15,724 nt of DNA from CAZYXO01 sp964651315. GTDB lineage: Bacteria > Bacillota_I > Bacilli_A > RF39 > UBA660. Numbering within the stretch: position 1 is the first letter of the stretch; each line of letters opens with the position of its first letter. Location: positions 1 through 15,724 of the forward strand of contig CAZYXO010000021.1 in assembly GCA_964651315.1 (NCBI GenBank), read 5' to 3'. Under the pieces are notes generated by a model. The model was not told the origin of the DNA. It saw only the letters and a list, made by a program, of their open reading frames with translations, and searched no databases. The position numbers were made by a program, and so were the translations under genes. Positions 8,401 to 13,882 of this stretch are shown piece by piece.

Positions 8401-11221
8401 ATTTACCGTTAAATTTGATGCATATGTAAGTAGTACACCAACAGATACAACTGCTAATACATGGCTTCGTACATGGCTTAGTGATGGACCAATGTTAATA
8501 AACCCATTATCGGAAGAAGAAAAAAAGAATTTAGCAGTACAATTATATTTACATAAAAACACCAATGGTACTTTTGATTTAATGGGACGTGAATCAGGAT
8601 CAACAGCTAGTAACAACATGTATGTTGTAAAAAACATGTCTCTTGATTCATGGCATAAATTTAGTTATGAAATAGATGTACCACACCATTGTTTAGATAT
8701 ATATGTCGATGGTAATCTTGTATATAGTGACTTTGATTTCTTTGTCGATGAAGATAAAATTAATACGATGACATTTGCTACTGGTAAAAACACTAAAAGT
8801 AATTTCTATATTAATAATTTTGATGTCACAGTAAGTCCACCAATTTCTAATATTTTAGTAAATAATATTCCAGTAGATAATTTTAATAGTTCTGTTAATA
8901 CTTATACATTTGAATCAAGTACAGAATTTAATAGTAATACTATAGTTGGTTTAATTACTAATGAATATTATAAATCTCATACAGTTGAAAACAATTATAA
9001 TAACGATATTTCTGTAATAACAATTACTGATATATTAGATGATAAATGGACATATACAGTTCATCATAATTATATTTTAAGTGCTAATAAAACAAAACAA
9101 GATTTAATTGATTTCATTACATATATTAATAATAATTATACTGAAAATGAGTTTACGGAAAATACATGGGCTATTTTAGTTGATTCACTTATATATGCCA
9201 ATGAAGTTATTGCAGATGATAATTCAACAGAAGAAACATATACTTTAGCATATCAAGAATTACAAGCAAGTATTGGAACTCTTTTAACACCAGTTGTTAA
9301 TGTTAATGGTCAAACTGATTTAATTAATTTACAAATATATTCAAGTGATTTACTTAATAATTACACTTATGAAGAAATACTGGAAAATGGTGCTTATGTT
9401 TATAATAGTGAAAACAATTCATTTAGTAGTGTTCCTTATAAGTATTTGAATGCCGAATATTTGCGTTTACCAAATGATTATGCCTCTCATGGTTTGCTTA
9501 AAATTACCCCAATGCGTAATATTTCGATGCTTGTATTAAAAGATCGATTAAGTGGTGTATTTACAGAAAGTGGATTTTCTTATACAGGTGATATTATTAC
9601 GAGTAGTGATGGAGTAGTGTATAAAGTTTATCGAAAAGATTTAAATACGCCTGATCAATTAACGTTAGATTTAATGGATTATATTACTAATAAAAATACA
9701 GGAATACCAAATATCTTAGCGTTTATTGAAACTGAAAAATTAACTGATAACTATTTTGTTAAAGAAATATTTAATGATTTTATTGAAACAGATAATTTTA
9801 GTCAATTTAATACTAGTTGGCAATTTCTAAATCATGTTGGTAATACAGGTGTTTTACCTTCAACTACGGATATTAAAAATTTAACATTATTAAATGTTCC
9901 AGGTAAGTATTTAGAAATGCATTCTCCTGGATTAGATTCTTATCGAGGAACTTTAAAATACTTTGCAAAGCAAAATGATAAATTTTCTTTTCGCTATAAG
10001 ATTTTAATTGATCCAAATGATCCAGATAATACGTATTTAAGAACATGGTTATCTTCTGGTTCACCACTTGAAGTAGATCCAACTAATACAAGTATTACAA
10101 GACCTAATGTTGGAGTAGAAGCATATGCCCATGCAACAAATAAAAGTAATGCTAGCACTTATGGACTTTATTATCGTCATAGTGCAAACAATACAATTCA
10201 TTTAATAACAAATTATAGTAAAAATATCTGGGTTGATATTGAATTTATCGTCGATGTTGTTAATCATACATTTACTGTTCGTGTAGGTCCAGAAGGCGAA
10301 ACAATAACGGAATATACAAATACTTTGGCAGGATATAAATTCTTCCGTAATGTAAATGATCTTAATTGCTTAAGTTTCTGGACAAGACAAAGTGGTTCAA
10401 GTTTACATTATTTTAAAGAAGTATATGTAACCCCAATAACAAGAAATATTCTAAGTAATATTAAAGTTGATGGTAATAACGTTAATAGTTTCCATGATTT
10501 AACAAAGGCTTACTTATATAAATATACTAATGGAGATGATCTTAATTTAACGAGAGTTGAAACAACTAATTTTAGTAGTGGAACACTTACTAAAAATACT
10601 GGTTATGATGCATTAACAGTAACCGATACAAATAATTATAATTACAATTATGAAGTATATTATGAATTAAATGTTGATAAAACACTTTTATCAGAAACTA
10701 TTAAAGAAGCAGAAGAAGTTAAAAGATATCGATATACTCAAGTTACATATGGAGATGTTTCAATAGCACTATCAAATGCTAAATTAGTCGCATCAAGTAT
10801 AACTGCAACACAAGAAGATGTAAATACTGCAACTACTAATTTAAGAAATGCAATAGATGCTTTAGTATTAATTTCTCTAAACGTATATAATTATGATGTC
10901 AAAACAATAATAGATAGAAATTATGATGATTTTGTTAATATGGAAGTAAATATTACACCAAAAAGTGCTTTTACAGCCAATTTCACTTTTAATCAAGAAT
11001 ATGCTGGTGGATATACATTTAGTGGAAAAACACATACAAGAACACTTGTAACAACTAGTATACTTCCAGCAGGAACTAAAATAACTTTTATTGATAATAG
11101 TACAAGCGATTATCAAGCATATTATTATATAATTAGTAATGAAGATGTACTTAATAATAAAAAAGAAATACCTTTTACAGATTTCATTAAAATGGGAACA
11201 TCGACTCATTATGTAGATTAA
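5447..11221 (+). CDS. GH2 catalytic remainder and adhesive modules (middle part of interrupted gene)
   Basis: Open stretch of 1,924 codons from the first ATG after the first stop; homology really begins at 5312. It opens with MRDLVIYFRNSTSILMWEMG followed by NQ at the acid/base site; as I recall, the GH2 branch with WEGGNQ and TEGG motifs has the same residue there. Next are EITEGGAS and PLIEGEYNRLEVRRGVWD, which carry the candidate nucleophile Glu. Then come a DUF4982-like and an invasin-like domain (about 6130-6740), carbohydrate-binding-like module A1 (6872-7303), three LamG-like plus cadherin-like units (7481-8231, 8282-9078, 9785-10670), FIVAR domains (9077-9292 and 10667-10872), module A2 (9314-9739), and a beta domain up to TAA 11219-11221. 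There is no ribosome binding site before 5447, so independent translation is unlikely. Confidence 0.6.
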   Translation: MRDLVIYFRNSTSILMWEMGNQAQGLSKTASHDLIASIDGLSFPYESTDVIPYSRVLYEIVNQFDYGNRSDIRANIGTHATSTPSSDRLIAIRRADNVRTILDYVDVVEITEGGASSITSKPLIEGEYNRLEVRRGVWDNYTPGYENFKNVSSSPDYVNVTNESYALSQITKYNTVYNNTHYVGGANWIFSDTISHGRVNSEVARATGEVDAVMLEKPSYYANQVLFAKNPQVYIVGHWNYEAGTIKPVYVIGKNVASVELLVNGISLGNGVLTDEYIFKFNNVVYGAGTITAKGKNIAGEVIAEYSITTHGEPTKLKITPIVGPSGLRATGNDILLLDVEVLDANNNRCLTFDGVRDNITTTFTVNEGIAENTAVWLGGYNSSIPELTRTNTLKIENGITRVSLRTTRTSGTIKVKAETPNLTSAEITTTSSELMNTFGYTATMEPKTTYDLTSLTPTTYGTGAHLGQEGENEIPSTLLLSNFMYTGTTNANNGIYDALQVGSRAYSDSSVTFSSIPYAYLNAEYLRIPSIDTSPSLGVDLINIAAKRSIDVLIFYDANYEIPTWMVNEGFIPTGKTVTASDGTSYAVYSISITPGTLTTLGSNGNINAKMYIVAVKETDQIENIIFYYDKFNYIDDYAIKNGYNRKIEPIANANVSINNTVTLSTVEKGTGNVTQTGENVLQFNSNGEGEIAYIQKQFAAQTGRFSVSFDALVRKMDYPSYNTYIRVWFGSDYISHENDKDKLKVESYLTRLNDSVLLTQRSTTQNSAINTVYTGTNNIDKLVNYCYEFDMEARNYNIYIDNTLVTTTPINFIVNSNTDNFIDTIIIGTSKGTRADFYIDNLKIMPEVANVISGIKIDGNLIPSFDSLVNNYEVSYPIGTNSNIELITEELFDSYTVEYKKNEDKLYIRVIDSYGNTLTYVISSSIVTRLEGKTIHEEENTSIEVATIDGVEAIHFSDESDLNSTPASKFAYLSREFSDMTNKFTVKFDAYVSSTPTDTTANTWLRTWLSDGPMLINPLSEEEKKNLAVQLYLHKNTNGTFDLMGRESGSTASNNMYVVKNMSLDSWHKFSYEIDVPHHCLDIYVDGNLVYSDFDFFVDEDKINTMTFATGKNTKSNFYINNFDVTVSPPISNILVNNIPVDNFNSSVNTYTFESSTEFNSNTIVGLITNEYYKSHTVENNYNNDISVITITDILDDKWTYTVHHNYILSANKTKQDLIDFITYINNNYTENEFTENTWAILVDSLIYANEVIADDNSTEETYTLAYQELQASIGTLLTPVVNVNGQTDLINLQIYSSDLLNNYTYEEILENGAYVYNSENNSFSSVPYKYLNAEYLRLPNDYASHGLLKITPMRNISMLVLKDRLSGVFTESGFSYTGDIITSSDGVVYKVYRKDLNTPDQLTLDLMDYITNKNTGIPNILAFIETEKLTDNYFVKEIFNDFIETDNFSQFNTSWQFLNHVGNTGVLPSTTDIKNLTLLNVPGKYLEMHSPGLDSYRGTLKYFAKQNDKFSFRYKILIDPNDPDNTYLRTWLSSGSPLEVDPTNTSITRPNVGVEAYAHATNKSNASTYGLYYRHSANNTIHLITNYSKNIWVDIEFIVDVVNHTFTVRVGPEGETITEYTNTLAGYKFFRNVNDLNCLSFWTRQSGSSLHYFKEVYVTPITRNILSNIKVDGNNVNSFHDLTKAYLYKYTNGDDLNLTRVETTNFSSGTLTKNTGYDALTVTDTNNYNYNYEVYYELNVDKTLLSETIKEAEEVKRYRYTQVTYGDVSIALSNAKLVASSITATQEDVNTATTNLRNAIDALVLISLNVYNYDVKTIIDRNYDDFVNMEVNITPKSAFTANFTFNQEYAGGYTFSGKTHTRTLVTTSILPAGTKITFIDNSTSDYQAYYYIISNEDVLNNKKEIPFTDFIKMGTSTHYVD
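6872..7303 (+). repeat. carbohydrate-binding-like module, copy A1
   Basis: About 144 residues with the core SSIPYAYLNAEYLRIP, then a strand pair (VLIFYDANYEIPTWM), GFIPTG, and a closing TTLGSN...MYIVAV segment. The same order recurs in copy A2. Modules of this shape are found in extracellular polysaccharide lyases and hydrolases, where they appear to bind sugars or scaffold the catalytic unit; that assignment is from memory. Confidence 0.6.
7481..8231 (+). repeat. LamG-like plus cadherin-like unit, copy B1
   Basis: A concanavalin-like fold of about 170 residues (AYIQKQFAAQTGRFSVSFDA, then YNIYIDNTLV, ending ADFYIDNLKIMPEV), followed by a roughly 75-residue cadherin-like beta domain that begins ISGIKIDGNLIPSF. 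The pair recurs twice more downstream. Confidence 0.55.
8282..9078 (+). repeat. LamG-like plus cadherin-like unit, copy B2
   Basis: Second unit: AYLSREFSDMTNKFTVKFDA, TWLRTWLSDG, CLDIYVDGNLVYSDF, SNFYINNFDV, then the cadherin-like domain starting ISNILVNNIPVDNF. It shares strand order and key residues with B1 and B3. Confidence 0.55.
9077..9292 (+). other. FIVAR domain 1 (coding)
   Basis: About 70 residues starting LSANKTKQDLIDFITYINNN and ending AYQELQASIGTLLTP, the three-helix FIVAR pattern (alternating L/I and A with a final N/Q-xL-xxAI-xxL). FIVAR domains are spacer or binding modules in Gram-positive surface enzymes. Confidence 0.6.
9314..9739 (+). repeat. carbohydrate-binding-like module, copy A2
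   Basis: About 142 residues that repeat copy A1 at protein level: SSVPYKYLNAEYLRLP, then SMLVLKDRLSGVF, GFSYTGDIITSSDGVVYKVY and a closing ILAFIETEK. The copies are clearly diverged in DNA, so the duplication is old. Confidence 0.6.
9785..10670 (+). repeat. LamG-like plus cadherin-like unit, copy B3
   Basis: Third unit: KYFAKQNDKFSFRYKILID, TYLRTWLSSGSPLEVDP, HTFTVRVGPEGE, HYFKEVYVTPI, then the cadherin-like domain starting LSNIKVDGNNVNSF. The T-[WY]-L-R-T-W-L-S segment is nearly identical to B2. Confidence 0.55.
10667..10872 (+). other. FIVAR domain 2 (coding)
   Basis: About 68 residues starting LNVDKTLLSETIKEAEEVKR and ending TATTNLRNAIDALVLI. The final NLRNAIDAL matches the FIVAR C-terminal helix well. 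Confidence 0.7.
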
Positions 11222-11332
11222 GTATATTTTAATGATACAACTAAAATATATAATGAAAATTTTAACTTTATTGTCGATTTCAGTCATACTATAACTAATC
11301 ACGAAAGTGGATTACATAACTTATCAGTACGA

Positions 11333-12184
11333 TTGACTATCGCTTCAACAAGTGTTTTATCTAATGCAATTTACAAAATAGGAGAAAAAAATGTAGAAAT
11401 ATCTAATGCTTTAACTGTTAATAGCAATAATTATGCTATTAAACAAACACTAGTTAATTATGCTCTTACTATAAATAATAATAGTGATTTAACTATTGAT
11501 ACAACTAAAAATTATAATAAAATAGGTTATATTATTTCATTTATGCAAGGTGATACTAAAATACCTATACCAGATGGAATTATAATAAGAGTAGGAAATA
11601 ATAGTTGTTATAAAGAAAGCGATGGTAAATGTAGATTAGTTGTAAATAATGATTTTACGAACAAATCTGGTGTTATTGAAATAGATTACCAAAGTTATTT
11701 ACAAGATACTATTGAAAATTTATTTATCAAAGTTGAAACAGTAGTAAGTTATAATGGAAAAAATTTAGGTACTATAATTGATACTGATACTTTAGGCATT
11801 AATTTAATTAATAATCCAGTTTATAATTTAAAAATTGAATTAGATGACTATGATGATAAAGTACTTAATTTTAATACTAATCATGAAATACCTTTTAATA
11901 TAACTACATCTAATATTCCAGAAGGTGCTAATGCTAAAATAAATATTAATTTAAAAGAAAAAGTTGAAGGTACAATGGATACTTATAATTTAATTGATTT
12001 AGGTACGTATTCAAATGATTATCCACTTGATGCTAATAGTGAATATACATTACCTAGTGTTAATGGTAATATAATAATCGTTATAAATGATAATATACCA
12101 GTTGGTACTTATAAAATGGAATTTAAATTGTATGTTAATAATGAAGTAAAAAGGATTGAAGAATATAATTTTGTAGTTAAATAA
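11333..12184 (+). CDS. C-terminal beta-domain part of the interrupted glycosidase
   Basis: Third open stretch, 283 codons if counted from TTG 11333; the same phase is open back to 11222, directly after the second TAA. It has no ribosome binding site and no signal peptide. The content is beta-sandwich-like and rich in Asn, Ile and Thr, with CYKESDGKCRL (a possible disulfide pair) around 11609-11640. The region from about 11820 (NPVYNLKIELDDYDDK) resembles a second bacterial Ig-like domain. There is no LPxTG motif, membrane helix or cell-wall-binding repeat at the end, so nothing here explains how the intact protein would be held on the cell. It is best seen as the tail of the 4010-12184 gene, not a gene of its own. 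Confidence 0.45.
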   Translation: MTIASTSVLSNAIYKIGEKNVEISNALTVNSNNYAIKQTLVNYALTINNNSDLTIDTTKNYNKIGYIISFMQGDTKIPIPDGIIIRVGNNSCYKESDGKCRLVVNNDFTNKSGVIEIDYQSYLQDTIENLFIKVETVVSYNGKNLGTIIDTDTLGINLINNPVYNLKIELDDYDDKVLNFNTNHEIPFNITTSNIPEGANAKININLKEKVEGTMDTYNLIDLGTYSNDYPLDANSEYTLPSVNGNIIIVINDNIPVGTYKMEFKLYVNNEVKRIEEYNFVVK

Positions 12185-12229
12185 TTAAACTTTATAAATA
12201 ATAATCATATATTATTTTAGGTGATTAAA

Positions 12230-12472
12230 GTGGGTTTAAATGATAGTTTATTTAAAAAAGTTGAAAAGAAAACCAAAGTTGATAAGAAAACAATTATCTC
12301 TTTAGCAAAGAAATTACAAGCAAGTAGTATGAAAGATGAAGATACTTTAAGAGAAGTTATTGGAACACTTTCTAAAATGACTGGTAAAAAAGTTACTAAA
12401 GAAGCAGAAGATAAAATTGTTAGTAAAATAGTAAATGATGAAGTACCTAAAAATGTTGATAAAATGTTTTAA
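12230..12472 (+). CDS. spoVIF: SpoVIF-like stage VI sporulation protein F
   Basis: A short helical protein of 80 residues (83 if begun at GTG 12221). The pattern FKKVEKKTKVDKKTIISLAK, then a block with SSMKDEDTLREVI and SKMTGKKVTKEAEDKIV, ending NDEVPKNVDKMF, matches the SpoVIF/YjcC family: phe-x3-EKKTxV, the F/MKDExTxRxxI block and the ExEDKIV block. In Bacillus, SpoVIF acts in the mother cell late in sporulation as a partner of the GerE-controlled coat programme. GTG 12230 is preferred because AGGTGAT (12219-12225) is then a well-placed ribosome binding site; GTG 12221 overlaps it. The gene follows the glycosidase reading frame by 45 bases and is closed by the terminator at 12471. Its presence hints that the lineage sporulates or descends from spore formers. 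Confidence 0.75.
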   Translation: MGLNDSLFKKVEKKTKVDKKTIISLAKKLQASSMKDEDTLREVIGTLSKMTGKKVTKEAEDKIVSKIVNDEVPKNVDKMF

Positions 12473-12503
12473 AAAATTGCCTGAATATTCAGCAATTTTT
12501 TTG
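12471..12503 (+). terminator. rho-independent terminator after spoVIF
   Basis: AAAAAATTGC (12471-12480) pairs with GCAATTTTTT (12492-12501). The intervening TGAA/TTCA can add inner pairs, and the 3' arm runs into a T-tract up to 12502. It overlaps the spoVIF stop codon. The A-tract on the 5' side means it could work in both directions, but no gene on the - strand uses it. Confidence 0.85.
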
Positions 12504-12680
12504 TGACAAAATAAGGCAAAATAAGTATATTTCTTGTGTTATTGTTTATAACCAAGAAAGAGAAAAAGAATTATGAATTATTATAATGAAATATATAAAA
12601 TAGTGGAGAGTGGGAAGTAAATACAAAAGTAAGGGAAATAAAAGATAATAATGTTATGATGAATGTTTTTTAAAAATAAA
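12504..12680 (+). other. intergenic stretch, no gene seen
   Basis: A+T-rich sequence between the spoVIF terminator and the T-box promoter. The only start-to-stop frame of note is 12573-12620 (MNYYNEIYKIVESGK), 15 codons with a poor purine-rich upstream region; it could be a gene remnant but nothing supports translation. No tRNA, repeat or clear hairpin is visible. Confidence 0.5.
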
Positions 12681-12708
12681 TTGAATATTTCAAAAAATGT
12701 GTTAAAAT
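12681..12708 (+). promoter_or_regulatory. promoter of the T-box/alaS operon
   Basis: TTGAAT (12681-12686) and TAAAAT (12703-12708) with a 16-base spacer and a TGT extended -10 at 12700-12702. The expected start near 12715 falls exactly where T-box Stem I begins. Confidence 0.7.
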
Positions 12709-12715
12709 AGTTTTG

Positions 12716-12911
12716 TAATCGTTATTAGATGAGATGATTATTAATGAATTTAAAAGAGAGTTAGTGTTTTGGTGTGAACTAATAAATTAATTAATAATTT
12801 TGCTACTTATTGAAGATTAATCGGGTAATGTCGTTATACAATTAATAAGTTAATGAAGGAATGGTACCGTCTTTTAAAAAGACTTCCTGAGTGTATCATT
12901 CTTTTTCTTTT
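12716..12911 (+). ncRNA. T-box leader, tRNA-Ala specific (GCU specifier)
   Basis: A transcription-attenuation leader that reads tRNA-Ala charging. Stem I: basal pairs 12716-12720/12815-12819, a long stem 12737-12751/12784-12798 with one mismatch, the AGAGAG bulge (12755-12760), and a distal hairpin TTAGT/ACTAA (12761-12765/12778-12782) with the GGTGTGA loop. The specifier loop holds GCT (12802-12804) followed by the conserved A: an alanine codon. The T-box bulge is TGGTACC (12862-12868); its TGGT pairs with ACCA, consistent with the A73 of tRNA-Ala. Antiterminator: GGAA/TTCC around the bulge plus GTCTTTT/AAAAGAC. Terminator: 12859-12867 pairs with 12893-12901, then a T-rich run 12902-12911. 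The two forms exclude each other, as in all T-boxes. Confidence 0.93.
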
Positions 12912-12927
12912 GTAGAAAGGGGAAATT

Positions 12928-13374
12928 ATGAAAGTAAGATTATTAAAAGCAATTGAAACAAATAAATTACATAATTTAGATAGTACATTGAATAGTAATG
13001 TAATTGCAGAAAATATTCTTAATGAAAATCTAAAAGTAATAGTAATCGACAATTTAGGAGAAATAATAGGTTGTATGTTCTTAGAAAATAAAATAAATCA
13101 TTATTATATGTACAATTTAATTATTGAACCAAAATTTCAAAACAAGAAATATGGAGGGACGTTGGTAAAATATGCATTAAAACATATAAATGTTGATGTT
13201 TATTTAAGAGTAGAAAAACAAAATGAAATAGCACTGCATATTTATGAAAAATTAGGATTTATTAAAGAGAAAATGGAAGAATTAGAAATAAATGGTATTA
13301 AAAAAGAAGTATTTTTGTTAAAATATGATAGAAAGAAGGAATTAACCGATGAAAGTTATAATGTTAGCAGGTAA
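12928..13374 (+). CDS. GNAT-family N-acetyltransferase
   Basis: A 148-residue protein of the acetyl-CoA-dependent N-acetyltransferase fold. The motif A region is YNLIIEPKFQNKKYGGTLVK (63-82): a beta strand, then the Q-x-x-x-[YH]-G-G turn that holds the acetyl-CoA pyrophosphate. Motif B is seen as RVEKQNEIALHIYEKLGF (94-111), the usual N-x2-A-x3-Y-x-K-x-GF ending. The substrate cannot be told; it is not clearly RimI. The start has GGGG (12919-12922) six bases upstream and lies 17 bases after the T-box terminator, so it is the first gene to respond to uncharged tRNA-Ala. Its end overlaps the next gene by 26 bases, which suggests coupled translation. Confidence 0.8.
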   Translation: MKVRLLKAIETNKLHNLDSTLNSNVIAENILNENLKVIVIDNLGEIIGCMFLENKINHYYMYNLIIEPKFQNKKYGGTLVKYALKHINVDVYLRVEKQNEIALHIYEKLGFIKEKMEELEINGIKKEVFLLKYDRKKELTDESYNVSR

Positions 13375-13882
13375 AGCAAGAGTAGGTAAAAACACATTTG
13401 GTGATAATCTTAAAAGTGAACTGGAAAAAGATAATTTAAGAGTAGCGACAACGATGTATGCTAAATATTTAAAAATGTATGCAAAAGAAATATATGGTTG
13501 GAATGGTGAAGAAGAAACAAAACCAAGAGATTTCTTACAAAGTTGTGGAAATTATGTAAGAATTGATTTAGGAAAATTTGATTTTTTTGTTAAAAGAATG
13601 TTAGAAGATATTGAAATATATTTACATTATGCTGATATTGTTATTATTAATGATGTTAGATTTCCAATCGAGATAGAAATGATAAAAGATGTATATAAAA
13701 AAGATGCCATAAGTATATTAATGACAAGAAATGAAGATAATGATTTAAATGAAATTCAAAGGAAGCATTTAACAGAAGTTGCTTTAGATGAATATAAAAA
13801 TTATGATTATGTAATTGAAAATAATGGAACATTAGAAGAATTAAATGAAAAAGCAATAGAATTAGTAAGGAGTTTAAAATGA
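13349..13882 (+). CDS. P-loop deoxynucleotide monophosphate kinase-like protein
   Basis: A 177-residue P-loop NTPase. Walker A is GKARVGKNT (residues 8-16) directly after the first beta strand. VIINDVRFP (98-106) resembles the acceptor or Walker B region of phage T4-type dNMP kinases and of AAA-like dephospho-CoA kinases. A central helical segment with KPRDFLQSCGNYVR (58-71) would form the lid and nucleotide-binding part. The likely reaction is ATP-dependent phosphorylation of a (deoxy)nucleoside monophosphate, but the substrate is uncertain. The ATG has AAGAAGGA (13333-13340) eight bases upstream. Its TGA stop overlaps the ATG of the synthetase gene (ATGA), so translation is coupled. It is the only gene here ending in TGA. 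Confidence 0.7.
   Translation: MKVIMLAGKARVGKNTFGDNLKSELEKDNLRVATTMYAKYLKMYAKEIYGWNGEEETKPRDFLQSCGNYVRIDLGKFDFFVKRMLEDIEIYLHYADIVIINDVRFPIEIEMIKDVYKKDAISILMTRNEDNDLNEIQRKHLTEVALDEYKNYDYVIENNGTLEELNEKAIELVRSLK

Larger units (their letters stand above)
4010..12184 (+). pseudogene. giant exported GH2 glycoside hydrolase, interrupted by two in-frame TAA codons
   Basis: Codons run in one phase from ATG 4010 to TAA 12182-12184 (about 2,720 codons), broken only by TAA at 5309-5311 and 11219-11221. Homology continues in the same frame across both: the 45 codons after the first stop (HTAGKKSQIEASDKYG and onward) are the rest of the GH2 barrel, and the 37 codons after the second continue a beta-rich region. 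No frameshift is visible. Neither downstream part has a ribosome binding site or signal peptide, so without readthrough only the first 433 residues, lacking most of the barrel, would be made. Trp is TGG and other genes end in TAA, so a changed code does not explain it. The most likely reading is a recently inactivated gene. Sequencing error, a mixed population or recoding remain possible. An intact product would be a secreted or N-anchored polysaccharide- or glycoprotein-degrading enzyme with many adhesive modules. There is no LPxTG signal. Confidence 0.7.

Noticed and set aside
4010..12184. Stop-codon reassignment as the reason for the in-frame TAA codons.
   Set aside because: TAA ends most other genes in the window, and Trp is always TGG, so the standard code holds.
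12196..12217. AAATAAT/ATTATTT inverted repeat as a terminator after the glycosidase.
   Set aside because: A seven-pair all-A/T stem without a U-run is too weak; such repeats are common by chance at this base composition.
12573..12620. Short frame MNYYNEIYKIVESGK as a leader peptide or small gene.
   Set aside because: Only 15 codons, no proper ribosome binding site and it ends before the T-box promoter; could be a remnant but cannot be supported.
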